Shown one piece after another: positions 42,064 through 50,265 of a stretch of 64,000 bases of DNA. Positions within the stretch are counted from its first letter, which is position 1; every line of letters begins with the position of its first letter. The translations under genes and the position numbers were made by a program. Under the pieces are notes generated by a model, which was not told where the DNA came from, did no database searches, and saw only the letters and a list, made by a program, of their open reading frames with translations. Origin of the DNA: CBDCRK01 sp965220955 (GTDB lineage Bacteria; Desulfobacterota; Binatia; Bin18; CBDCRK01); contig CBDCRK010000015.1 in the NCBI GenBank assembly GCA_965220955.1, positions 1 through 64,000 of the forward strand, given 5' to 3'.

Positions 42064-43047
42064 ATGACAGCGAAGCGGATGTCCCGGAGAAGTTTTCTTA
42101 AAAACATGAGTGCTGTGGCTGCAGCTGCGGCGTTAGCTAGACCTGTCCCCGGACCAAGGATAGCACGGGCAGCTTCGGCTGCCGTGGGTAAGCTGCGCTT
42201 TGGTGTGCAGACCGCCCCACAGCATGTGGCCTACAATGATGTCTTGGAGGTGTGGAAAGAGGCAGACGAACTGGGGTTTGATACGGCTTTTGTCTTTGAC
42301 CATTTTATTCCTATCTATTCCGATGCCTCTGGCCCCTGTCTTGAGGGCTGGACTCTTCTCTCTGCCTTAGCCGCGCAGACCCAGCAAGTGCGGGTAGGGG
42401 TGCTGGTAACGGGCAACACATACCGACATCCGGCGGTTTTGGCTAAGATGGCGGCTACCATAGACCAGGTGAGCGGGGGTCGGTTGATCCTGGGAATGGG
42501 TGCCGGCTGGTTTGAGCTAGAGCATGAGGCTTATGGCATCCCTTTCCATACGGTGGGCGGCCGTGCAAGGCGGCTTGCTGAGGCAGTGGAAGTGATCAAG
42601 CGGCTTTTCACTGAGAACCGGAGCACCTTTACAGGCAGGTATTACCAACTTAAGAACGCTAGGTTTGAGCCCAAGGCAGTGCAAAAGCCCCATCCACCCA
42701 TCTTGATTGGTGGCATGGGGCCAAAGCTTATTCAGCCCCTGGTCGCTCGCCATGCCAATATCTGGCATTTCTTTGTGCGCGACGGCGACCCTGGGACGGC
42801 AAAACAGATCTGTACGAATTTTGACGAGGTCTGCCGCCAGGTAGGCCGTGACCCGGCCCAGGTAGAAAGGTCTATCTCTTTACGTCCTCCACAGCTTAGC
42901 GGAGAGACAGGAGAGGTACGCCGCCGGGTTCAGGAATTTGTTGATGCTGGTATTCAGCACTTTATTATCTCCCTCCCTCAGCCTTACGATCGAGAGGTTC
43001 TACGCCGCTTTGCCAAAGACGTTATGCCTGCGTTTCGCGAGGCGTAA
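42064..43047 (+). CDS. LLM-class F420/flavin-dependent oxidoreductase with Tat signal
   Basis: This 327-residue protein has an N-terminal twin-arginine signal (SRRSFLKNMSAVAAAAALAR). The mature luciferase-like TIM barrel begins at KLRFGVQTAPQHV and contains DTAFVFDHFIP, VRVGVLVTGNTYRHPAVLAK and GGRLILGMGAGWFELEHEAY, typical of F420-dependent LLM reductases. Tat export implies that it folds around its cofactor before translocation, or that the signal anchors it. GGGGAGGAATTT precedes the ATG. The stop is 4 bp from the stop of the convergent second LLM gene. Confidence 0.9.
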   Translation: MTAKRMSRRSFLKNMSAVAAAAALARPVPGPRIARAASAAVGKLRFGVQTAPQHVAYNDVLEVWKEADELGFDTAFVFDHFIPIYSDASGPCLEGWTLLSALAAQTQQVRVGVLVTGNTYRHPAVLAKMAATIDQVSGGRLILGMGAGWFELEHEAYGIPFHTVGGRARRLAEAVEVIKRLFTENRSTFTGRYYQLKNARFEPKAVQKPHPPILIGGMGPKLIQPLVARHANIWHFFVRDGDPGTAKQICTNFDEVCRQVGRDPAQVERSISLRPPQLSGETGEVRRRVQEFVDAGIQHFIISLPQPYDREVLRRFAKDVMPAFREA

Positions 43048-43051
43048 GGTC

Positions 43052-44062
43052 TTAGCGAAAGTGCGGCATGATTTGCTTGGCAAACGTTTGCAGGACCCTG
43101 GTTGGATCTCCAGTGATAGGACCCAGGAAGATCTTGGTAGCCCCGGCTGCCGCAGTGCGCTCAATCTGCCAGATGCAGTCCTCTGGCGTACCAACAATGG
43201 CAAAGCGCTCGGCTAGATAAGCTTTTAGTCCTAGCTCATCGACTAACCGGGCGTGGAGCCTATCTGCCCCCAGTTGCTCATGCTCATGCGGACGGTAAGC
43301 AGCCTTAAGCTTCTCAATAGGATCCCAGAGCTCGAGCGGAATCTGTTTGCCTTCTAAGGTGCGACGAAAGGCATGGTTGGCGCTGGCCGCCAGGGCCATG
43401 CGAATCTCGTCCACCGCAGCTTTAGCCTCATTGGCTACATTAGTCTTAGCAAAAAACCAAATGTCGAGGTCTTCAAGCCGCCGTCCGGCTGTTTCTGCTC
43501 CTTCCTGGATTCGCGCATAAGCATCCTGTACAACCTCGGGTGTGAGACCGCCGCCCACAATCACCCCATCGGCCAGCTCTCCGGCCAGACGTAGGGTTCT
43601 GGGCCCCTCGGCACAAACATAGAGTGGCACTGGCCGTTTCACCCATACCTGGCGGACGGTTTTGCCCTGGTAATGGGTCTCCCCAGTATAGAATCCTTTG
43701 ATTGTCAGAAGCGTCTCACGAAACTGAGCCACCGTGGCAGCTTTGAGTCCAACATTGTAAACGGCGCTGTCACCGGTACCAATACCAAGAAAAGCGCGGC
43801 CGCCCGATAGCTCGTTAATCGACGCAATGGCGCTAGCCGTCACAGCTGGATGGCGGGTAAGGGGGTTGGTGACAAAGGTACCCAAGCGCAATTGCTTGCT
43901 GTTAAGCGCGCATTGAGTCAGAGTGACATAGCAGTCTGGCCAAAGCCAATGCGCGTCCGGTATGCCCAGGGCCTCAAAGCCCCACGCCTCGATCTGGTGG
44001 ACTAGGTCAGGAAGATCAGGATAGTGGTGGACTACTGGAATCGTAGCAAACTTGACCGTCAT
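43052..44062 (-). CDS. LLM-class F420-dependent oxidoreductase (MER-like)
   Basis: This 336-residue cytosolic member starts VKFATIPVVHHYPDLPDLVH. It has ALGIPDAHWLWPDCYVTLTQ, LGTFVTNPLTRHPAVTASAI and GGRAFLGIGTGDSAVYNVGL, as in methylenetetrahydromethanopterin reductase-like proteins. The ribosome binding site AAGGGGAAAGCACC overlaps the end of a peroxiredoxin remnant upstream, suggesting a former operon. It converges with the Tat-LLM gene. The substrate is unknown, and F420 versus FMN use cannot be decided here. Confidence 0.9.
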   Translation of the reverse strand: MTVKFATIPVVHHYPDLPDLVHQIEAWGFEALGIPDAHWLWPDCYVTLTQCALNSKQLRLGTFVTNPLTRHPAVTASAIASINELSGGRAFLGIGTGDSAVYNVGLKAATVAQFRETLLTIKGFYTGETHYQGKTVRQVWVKRPVPLYVCAEGPRTLRLAGELADGVIVGGGLTPEVVQDAYARIQEGAETAGRRLEDLDIWFFAKTNVANEAKAAVDEIRMALAASANHAFRRTLEGKQIPLELWDPIEKLKAAYRPHEHEQLGADRLHARLVDELGLKAYLAERFAIVGTPEDCIWQIERTAAAGATKIFLGPITGDPTRVLQTFAKQIMPHFR

Positions 44063-44074
44063 GGTGCTTTCCCC

Positions 44075-44280
44075 TTATTGAAGTGTAGCCAGTTGGCTGA
44101 GAAGATCTGCATTGGAGGGAATGGCTCCAACAGGGCCAGTAATGTGAGCATAGCGAATGATGCCCGATTTATCCACAATGAAAACCGCCTGCTCCATATC
44201 TGAGGAACCGTAGCGCTTGCGGTAAGACGCAGAGGGAGCGCTCTTTTCTCCGCGCAGCAGCCGATCACTTATCTCAATAG
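44075..44280 (-). pseudogene. C-terminal remnant of a peroxiredoxin (AhpC/TSA family)
   Basis: In the minus-strand frame ending at TAA 44075-44077 the sequence reads ISDRLLRGEKSAPSASYRKR, YGSSDMEQAVFIVDKSGIIR, then YAHITGPVGAIPSNADLLSQ. This is the C-terminal half of a peroxiredoxin, with the usual FIVDKxGIIRYAH motif. The N-terminal half with the peroxidatic cysteine is missing. It abuts a truncated adenylate cyclase at about 44270-44280. Confidence 0.7.
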
Positions 44281-44787
44281 TCGCGCCTGCATCCCCAGCG
44301 CCGCCCTGATTGCCCGCTCAGGGTCATTCTCATGGGCTACCGGTGCGCCAAAAACGGCCAGAATAGCATCACCAATGAATTTTTCGATAAAGCCTTCATA
44401 ATGGCGAATCTCCTGGGCCAAGGTTTGGAAGCAACCCATCATCAAGCCCCTCAGCTCCTCCGGGTCGAGCCGCTCGGCCAAGCTGGTGAAGCCTACTATG
44501 TCGGCGAATAGCACCGTCACCAGTCTGCGATCCGCCTCTGTAGCTTCCGCAACTTCTGGGCTAGGCCTTGTGAGGAGATCTAGACCCGCCTGAGTCGCAG
44601 GTCGAGCGATACTGGTAGGGGGTGGGGAGACAACCGTGGTGATTTCCGTGCCGCACTTGGGGCAATAGAGGAACTCCGGGGAGCAGACATAGCTACACTT
44701 CGGGCAACTCCGGCTCAGCTTGTTCCCGCACTTTGGGCAGAATTGAAAATCTGCCGCGACCTCGAATCCACAGTGATGACAGTGCAT
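44269..44787 (-). pseudogene. Truncated double zinc-ribbon adenylate/guanylate cyclase
   Basis: The 172-residue frame begins with two zinc ribbons (CHHCGF...CPKCG and CPKCSYVCSPEFLYCPKCG). The first half of a class III cyclase domain follows: TVLFADIVGFTSLAERLDPE, then EGFIEKFIGDAILAVFGAP and NDPERAIRAALGMQARLL. It stops where family members go on with the rest of the cyclase domain, an AAA ATPase and TPRs (about 1000 residues). The stop comes at the junction with a peroxiredoxin remnant, so a deletion fused two unrelated genes. The catalytic domain is incomplete and the product is probably inactive. Confidence 0.8.
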
Positions 44788-44949
44788 GGCTATTTTCCTA
44801 AGAAAACTCTCTCTCCATATTAAACCTAGGCAGCCCGATTATGTTCTCCCTGAGAAAACAAAGATTCTGGCTGACTCACCAGAATAACTAAGGCATATGG
44901 TATCCTCTCCCTGCTTAAGTTAAAGTATCGGCAAGGAGAGACCAAGTCC

Positions 44950-45933
44950 ATGCCATCACCAAAAATTTATGTAACCCGGCGGATTCCCGAAGAAGCGCTT
45001 TCTCTGCTCAGAGGGTGTGGAGAGGTGAGTCTATGGGAGGGTAATGGGATAGTCCCGCGGGAGGTGCTTCTGCGGGAAGTACGGGAGACCGATGCCCTTT
45101 TCTGTTTGATCACCGAAAAGATTGACGAGGAGCTGCTTGCCCATGCTCCCCGACTTAAGATTGTGGCCATAATGGCAGTAGGGTATGACAATGTAGATGT
45201 TCCTGTGCTTACGCGCAGGGGGGTCCTGCTGACCAACACTCCGGGGATACTGACAGAGACTACGGCCGATCTGGCTTTTGCCTTGATCCTGGCCATTGCC
45301 CGGCGAGTGGCAGAGGCAGAGCGTTTTGTCCGAGAGGAAAAGTGGCAGTTCTGGGAGCCACTTCTTATGGCTGGACGTGATATCCACCATGCCACCTTGG
45401 GAATTGTCGGCCTAGGGAGGATTGGTGCTGAGGTGGCCAAGCGGGCCAGGGGCTTTGACATGCGTGTCCTCTATACTAGCCGCACCCGCAAAAGGGAGGT
45501 AGAGGAAGCCCTGGGGTGCACACCCGCGGATCTTTCCACCCTGCTGCAAGAGTCTGACTTTGTCGCGGTCCATGTTCCGCTCACGGTGGAAACACGCCAT
45601 CTCTTCTCCACCCCCCAGTTCCGGCTGATGAAGCCCACCGCCTATCTAATCAATGTTGCCCGGGGTTCGGTGGTAGACCAAAAGGCCCTTTACGTTGCCC
45701 TACGTGACGGCTTGATCGCCGGGGCAGCTTTGGATGTGACCGAGCCGGAACCGATTCCTACAGATGATCCCCTGCTCTCCCTGGAAAACTGTCTCATCCT
45801 TCCGCATATTGGTAGCGCAAGCATTGCTACTCGTACCCGTATGGCCACTCTGGCGGCGGAAAATCTTGTAGCGTTCCTTGCCGATCGTTGCCCGCCTACT
45901 CCGGTCAATCCCGAGGTGTGGGAAAAGCAATAA
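44950..45933 (+). CDS. D-2-hydroxyacid dehydrogenase (glyoxylate/hydroxypyruvate reductase-like)
   Basis: This 327-residue protein starts KIYVTRRIPEEALSLLRGCG, as in GyaR/GhrB-type enzymes. It carries the NAD motif LGIVGLGRIGAEVAKRARGF near residue 155-175, the substrate-binding VARGSVVDQKAL, and the catalytic Glu/His in DVTEPEPI and LPHIGSAS. It reduces glyoxylate or hydroxypyruvate with NAD(P)H, or oxidises D-glycerate. AAGGAGAGACCAAGTCC precedes the ATG. It stands alone, divergent from the truncated cyclase. Confidence 0.93.
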   Translation: MPSPKIYVTRRIPEEALSLLRGCGEVSLWEGNGIVPREVLLREVRETDALFCLITEKIDEELLAHAPRLKIVAIMAVGYDNVDVPVLTRRGVLLTNTPGILTETTADLAFALILAIARRVAEAERFVREEKWQFWEPLLMAGRDIHHATLGIVGLGRIGAEVAKRARGFDMRVLYTSRTRKREVEEALGCTPADLSTLLQESDFVAVHVPLTVETRHLFSTPQFRLMKPTAYLINVARGSVVDQKALYVALRDGLIAGAALDVTEPEPIPTDDPLLSLENCLILPHIGSASIATRTRMATLAAENLVAFLADRCPPTPVNPEVWEKQ

Positions 45934-46243
45934 GGGGTCAAAAGAAGTTGCTTAAGAAAAACCCAATTGCCGCAGGAGCCCTGGCAGAGGCGCAGTGAGT
46001 TGTCAGGGAGACGCTGAGAGAAAAAAGTACAGTCAGCCGAAAAGCCGCAAACAGCCGGATAAAGCAGAGGACAACAAGTGTCCTCCGGGCTTGCTTTCTC
46101 TTCGTCTCTGAGGAAGAAAGAAGAGACTCTTAGTCTCTCTAGGCGAGGCGAAGAGAATTATAGAGAAAGAAGTGTACTCGCATGGCCTGTCCTGAGCTTA
46201 ATCGAAGGAAGGGAAAATTTTATAGGTTTTCTCTGGGGAGAAA
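45934..46243. other. Intergenic stretch with hairpins
   Basis: This is a 310-bp gap. The hairpin GAGGACA-ACAAG-TGTCCTC (46067-46085) may end the dehydrogenase transcript. GAGACT-CTT-AGTCTC lies near 46121-46140. GCCTGTCCTGAGCTTAATCG (about 46183-46205) resembles a widespread genomic repeat and is followed by the GGGGAGAAA ribosome binding site of the next gene. Confidence 0.5.
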
Positions 46244-46696
46244 ATGAAAAAGCAGAAAGCCAACAACAAACAGCAGGAAACTGTCCCGGGACGCAACCGG
46301 GAATTTGTCAATAACCTGACTCTTCTCAGCACTGTCAATGTTCTTCCTGCGCAGTTTTTTGCTGAGGCCCGCGCTTCTGTTTCAGGAGAGAAGCGGCTCC
46401 TGCTGGCGGTTCTGGAACGGGCGATTTCAGACCTGTGCAACACCCGGCCTTCCCAGAGCAGCGTGCGCGACCGGCAGGAAGCGCGGCAATGGGTGGAATC
46501 CCGGGATGAGTCCTCTCCATACTCGTTCATCCGTATCTGTGAGGCGCTGGCATTAGACCCGGATGTTCTGCGGCAGGGGATTCTCTTACTAGAGCGGGAC
46601 GAGCTGCTCAGCTCCAGTGCCGGAAGGCAAAGGGCTGTCCGCTGGAGGCGCCGCGCCCACGCCAAACGGGAAACCCAGGGAGAGACTGGTACCTAA
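46244..46696 (+). CDS. Hypothetical protein with helical DNA-binding-like core, 150 aa
   Basis: GGGGAGAAA lies directly before the ATG. The protein has basic ends (KKQKANNKQQ and RWRRRAHAKRE) and a helical core, EKRLLLAVLERAISDLCN followed by EARQWVESRDESSPYSFIRI and CEALALDPDVLRQGILLLER. This core recurs in hypothetical proteins of environmental bacteria. The second part looks helix-turn-helix-like (CEALALDPDVLRQGI). It is probably a small regulatory DNA-binding protein, a weak inference. It is not clearly linked to secF downstream. Confidence 0.75.
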   Translation: MKKQKANNKQQETVPGRNREFVNNLTLLSTVNVLPAQFFAEARASVSGEKRLLLAVLERAISDLCNTRPSQSSVRDRQEARQWVESRDESSPYSFIRICEALALDPDVLRQGILLLERDELLSSSAGRQRAVRWRRRAHAKRETQGETGT

Positions 46697-46823
46697 GAAG
46701 CCAATAGACATAGAGAACTCTTGCTAGTCGGGGTTTCGCCTCTGGAGGGAAGCGAGGAACTAAGCGAAGCGTTAGTCAGCGAGCGAAGTGGGCGGGTCCG
46801 AGCCGCAGGCGAGGAAAACAAAC

Positions 46824-47732
46824 ATGGAGTTGATTCCGCACAATGTCAACATTGACTTTGTTAGCAAACGCGGGTTCTTTGCCGTGTTCTCTACTGTTAT
46901 CAACCTGGCCAGCATTACCTTATTACTGGTTTGGGGATTTAACTACGGGGTGGATTTTGCCGGCGGCACAATGGTAGAGGTGCGCTTCGACCAACCGACC
47001 ACGGCGGACACCGTCCGGCAAAGCTCGGGGGCAGAGGAACTGGGAGGTCTTACCATTCAAGATATTGGACGTGACGGAAGGACCTTTCTGCTACGCTTTA
47101 AGCAGCAAGGAACGGAAGTGGGGACAGTGAGTTCAACCGTCCAAGCGGCCCTTGCTTCTTCCTTCGGAGAGGCGTTCGAAACGCTACGGGTTGAGGCGGT
47201 AGGGGCCAGAGTGAGTAGAAGCCTACGCCAGAAAGGATTTCTGGCCGTGATTTTTGCTACCCTGTTCATGGGCGTGTATATTGCTTTTCGTTTTGAGCCT
47301 CGCTTTGGTCTTGGCGCGGTCATTGCGTTGATTCACGACGTTCTGGTTGTGACTGGAGCACTTATTCTCACCCAAATATCTCTTGACCTCCCGGTGCTGG
47401 CTGGCATTCTTACGGTGGTAGGCTTCTCGGTGAATGACACTATTATTGTCTCTGACCGCATCCGCGAGAACCAGCGCAAGATGCGCAGAGATCCGCTTGC
47501 TGTGGTCATTAATCGTAGCATCAACGAGACGCTGAGCCGCACCATTATTACCGCCGGCACCTCGATTCTGGTGCTCATTGTCCTTCTTGTCTATGGCGGG
47601 CATGTGATATGGCCGTTTGCCTTTACCCTACTTGTCGGTTTTACTACCGGGGTGTATTCCTCGATTTATATTGCTACGCCTGTGGTGCTCTATTTTGAAA
47701 AAATATCGTTATCTCGCCGGCGACGACGATAG
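46824..47732 (+). CDS. secF: Protein translocase subunit SecF
   Basis: From ATG 46824 (GCGAGGAAAACAAAC upstream, a weak ribosome site) the product has 302 residues. It has the SecF signature NYGVDFAGGTMVEVRF after the first transmembrane helix and a periplasmic P1 domain. Five more helices follow, with FRFEPRFGLGAVIALIHDVL and VVGFSVNDTIIVSDRIRENQ and INETLSRTIITAGTSIL. SecDF uses the proton gradient to pull secreted proteins outward. SecD normally lies immediately upstream or is fused; here an unrelated hypothetical gene precedes it and no SecD is in the window. A repeat follows the stop. Confidence 0.95.
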   Translation: MELIPHNVNIDFVSKRGFFAVFSTVINLASITLLLVWGFNYGVDFAGGTMVEVRFDQPTTADTVRQSSGAEELGGLTIQDIGRDGRTFLLRFKQQGTEVGTVSSTVQAALASSFGEAFETLRVEAVGARVSRSLRQKGFLAVIFATLFMGVYIAFRFEPRFGLGAVIALIHDVLVVTGALILTQISLDLPVLAGILTVVGFSVNDTIIVSDRIRENQRKMRRDPLAVVINRSINETLSRTIITAGTSILVLIVLLVYGGHVIWPFAFTLLVGFTTGVYSSIYIATPVVLYFEKISLSRRRRR

Positions 47733-47745
47733 GAACTTCGCAGTA

Positions 47746-47881
47746 AGTTTTCAGCTATCAGCTATTAGCGGTCAGGAAGAACAGGGAAAGGCTCCTTCAG
47801 GTACCCAGGGAAAGAGTAACCCCTGCAAAAGATAGGTGGAGAGTACAAGGAAAAGCTGAAAGCTGAGGACTGACCGCCGAG
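47746..47881. repeat. TCAGCTATCAGC-type intergenic inverted repeat
   Basis: The left arm TTTTCAGCTATCAGCTATTA then GCGGTCAG (47748-47775) is partly complementary to AAAAGCTGAAAGCTGAGG then ACTGACCGC (about 47851-47877). It belongs to the same style of repeat as those in the defence cassette and lies right before a TTG start, as there. Confidence 0.7.
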
Positions 47882-47891
47882 TGCCTATATT

Positions 47892-48356
47892 TTGAAACTC
47901 GTTGCCATCCTCACCCATACTGGCATTGTTTTAAGCCTGGCTGGTCTTTTCTTTGGCCTGCTTGCTCTGGCCTTTGGCTCTCCCTATGGTATGTCGATGA
48001 CACTAGTAAGCCTCGGCGTGTTGGGGAGTAGCCTGTTGGTTGCCTGGGTTTTTGGCTTTAGCCCGCTTTGGCAACCGCAAGGGTGGGAGGATAACGTTAG
48101 CAGTGGAGAGAGCCACTTTGTGGTCTCGACCCTTAAGTACCCACCCTACCTGACTCTGCGCCGACAGGCTCCATCTTTTGGGACAGCGGTTTTTCGTTCT
48201 ACCGTAGAGGGAATACCCGAGCAGACCTATCCCCATTACGGCCTGCATTGGCGGGATCGCTCTGAGGCCGCGGCTGGACATCGTTGGGTGGTAGAGAGGC
48301 TGCGGGAGGCCAATTTTGCTGAACTGGAGCGGTACAAGGCCGGTCCTTCCCTCTGA
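47892..48356 (+). CDS. Hypothetical membrane protein, 154 aa
   Basis: The frame opens at TTG 47892, 11 bp after a repeat, with no ribosome binding site. The product has two N-terminal transmembrane helices (LVAILTHTGIVLSLAGLFFG, then a second around residues 35-58: MSMTLVSLGVLGSSLLVAWV). A soluble tail of about 95 residues ends REANFAELERYKAGPSL. No family is recognised. The absent ribosome site and the adjacent repeat mean that either the native start was lost or the message is leaderless. Confidence 0.6.
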   Translation: MKLVAILTHTGIVLSLAGLFFGLLALAFGSPYGMSMTLVSLGVLGSSLLVAWVFGFSPLWQPQGWEDNVSSGESHFVVSTLKYPPYLTLRRQAPSFGTAVFRSTVEGIPEQTYPHYGLHWRDRSEAAAGHRWVVERLREANFAELERYKAGPSL

Positions 48357-48459
48357 TCCGTTTTTTACTTTCTTCTATCTATCCCCCTCCTTGCATCAGG
48401 AACTAGACAAGGTACAAGTAACCGCAAAACTGACATGTTGTTTGGCGAGGAGGAAAACC

Positions 48460-49701
48460 ATGGGAAAAGCTTTGGATGGAATCCGTATTCTGGACATGAC
48501 CCACGTCCAGATGGGTCCTTCTTGTACCCAGATCCTGGCTTGGCTCGGTGCCGACGTTATCAAGGTCGAGTTGCCGGGCCGGGGTGATATCACCCGCCAG
48601 CAACTCCGGGATCTGCCTGACGTCGACAGCCTGTATTTCACTATGCTTAACTGTAACAAGCGAAGCATCACCATCAACACCAAAACCAACAAGGGCAAGG
48701 AGATCTTCCGCAAGCTCATCGAGACCTGTGATGTACTGGTAGAGAACTTCGCCCCTGGCGTTATGGACCGGCAGGGATTCAGCTGGGCCGCCATCCAGGA
48801 GATCAATTCCCGCATTATCTATGCCTCCGGCAAGGGGTTCGGCCCTGGTCCGTTCGCTGACTGCAAGGCGTACGAGACTGTTGCTCAGGCTATGGGGGGG
48901 GCCATGAGCACTACGGGCTGGGACAATGGCCCGCCGACTAGCACGGGCGCCCAGATCGGAGATTCTGGGACTGGGATTCACTTGGTCGCCGCTATTCTGG
49001 CGGCACTCTTGCAGCGGGAGAAAACCAGACGGGGTCAACGGGTTGAGGTCGCCATGCAGGACGCGGTGCTGAACCTCTGTCGGGTTAAGATGCGCGACCA
49101 GCAGCGACTTGCACATGGCCCCTTGAAGGAATATCCTCAATATCCCCACAAGACCTTCGGCGAGGCGGTGCCGCGTTCCGGCAACGCCTCCGGTGGTGGT
49201 CAGCCCGGCGGGGCGTTCAAATGTAAGCCCGGCGGTCCCAACGACTACATCTATGTGATCATCCAGGCTCAAGTCTGGGAGCCGTTGATGAAGCTCGTCG
49301 GACGCGAGGATCTCATCAACCATCCAGATTACGACACGCCGGAGGCCCGTATTCTACACCTGGATGAGTGTTTCAAAATTGTCGAAGAATGGACACAGAA
49401 ACACACCAAGTTTGAAGCAATGAAACTCCTCAACGAAAGCGACGTTCCCTGCGGCCCGGTCCTCAACATGAGAGAATTGCTGGAGGATGAGTCGCTTGCC
49501 GCTCGGGGCCTGACGGTCGAGGTTGAGCACCCGGAACGCGGTAAATTCAAGACTGTTGGTTGCCCGCTGCAGCTCTCTGATTCGCCGGTCGAGGTGAAGA
49601 CCTCGCCGCTACTTGGCGAGCATACCGAGGAAATCCTCAAGGAGCTTGTGGGTTACGGGGACAAGGATGTCGAAGAGGCGCGGGCCGAAGGCGCGATCTG
49701 A
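48460..49701 (+). CDS. frc: Formyl-CoA:oxalate CoA-transferase (class III, CaiB/BaiF)
   Basis: From ATG 48460 (GAGGAGGAAAACC upstream) the 413-residue product matches Frc block by block. It has ILDMTHVQMGPSCTQILAWL, LPDVDSLYFTMLNCNKRSIT, the catalytic aspartate region VEVAMQDAVLNLCRVKMRDQ, and the glycine loop GNASGGGQPGGAFKCKPGGP. C-terminal LSDSPVEVKTSPLLGEHT completes it. Frc moves CoA from formyl-CoA to oxalate. The partner oxalyl-CoA decarboxylase gene is not in the window, so it could alternatively be a paralogue acting on another dicarboxylate. The frame extends back to 48316, overlapping the membrane protein gene, but that is not coding. Confidence 0.92.
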   Translation: MGKALDGIRILDMTHVQMGPSCTQILAWLGADVIKVELPGRGDITRQQLRDLPDVDSLYFTMLNCNKRSITINTKTNKGKEIFRKLIETCDVLVENFAPGVMDRQGFSWAAIQEINSRIIYASGKGFGPGPFADCKAYETVAQAMGGAMSTTGWDNGPPTSTGAQIGDSGTGIHLVAAILAALLQREKTRRGQRVEVAMQDAVLNLCRVKMRDQQRLAHGPLKEYPQYPHKTFGEAVPRSGNASGGGQPGGAFKCKPGGPNDYIYVIIQAQVWEPLMKLVGREDLINHPDYDTPEARILHLDECFKIVEEWTQKHTKFEAMKLLNESDVPCGPVLNMRELLEDESLAARGLTVEVEHPERGKFKTVGCPLQLSDSPVEVKTSPLLGEHTEEILKELVGYGDKDVEEARAEGAI

Positions 49702-49741
49702 AGCCGTCGGTCTGGCAATCAGGAGGTGATGGTACACTCGG

Positions 49742-50160
49742 CTAGGGTGTCATGGGTATATTCGGCAAAGGGGCCCAGCCGGGAGTGCCATCTTCAAACT
49801 GATCATCAGTCAGGGCTTGCACCTCTGAACCATTGGCTCGCATAAGATAAAGGTCCCGTATGGCTGTGGGTTGCCAGTGAGGGGGTGCTCGTCTTTGAAC
49901 CCACCCCGTGCGCTGGCAAAACAGATCCACTTGCCATCGGGTGACCATACCGGATGCATATCCAAACCCGGTGAGTGGGTCAGCTGTCTGAGATCGCTTC
50001 CATTGGGCCGAATCGTATAAATCTCAAAGTTATCACCTCGGTTGCTGGCAAACACAATACGGTCACCTAGAGGAGACCAGTGGGGAAACGTGTCGGTGCC
50101 TGGTGAGGTGGTCAGACGTGTCAGCCCTTTGCCGTTGGTGCCAATAGTGTACAGCTCCTT
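49742..50160 (-). pseudogene. 3' remnant of a TolB/PD40-type beta-propeller gene, frameshifted
   Basis: The minus strand reads ELYTIGTNGKGLTRLTTSPG, then FPHWSPLGDRIVFASNRGDN and NGSDLRQLTHSPGLDMHPVW. A +1 frameshift near 49863 follows GNPQPYG, and the sequence then continues DLYLMRANGSEVQALTDDQF to the stop at 49742. These are PD40 (WD40-like) blades. The 5' part is missing, with an in-frame TAA just upstream of 50160. The 564-bp gap between frc and the enoyl-CoA hydratase gene holds nothing else recognisable. Confidence 0.8.
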
Positions 50161-50265
50161 TTAGCCGGCCGCCGTGCTCAACTATCGGGGCTGAGGTACT
50201 GGTGACTCATTGATTTTACCTATCCTTTGGGTTAGAGATCGGTCTATCGGTCCATAGGAGAGCGA

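Noticed and set aside
44059..44268. 69-residue minus-strand frame
   Set aside because: It is out of frame with the peroxiredoxin remnant, which explains the sequence better.
48403..49323. 306-residue minus-strand open frame
   Set aside because: It is antisense to frc, with no ribosome site or recognisable domain; frc itself is strongly supported.
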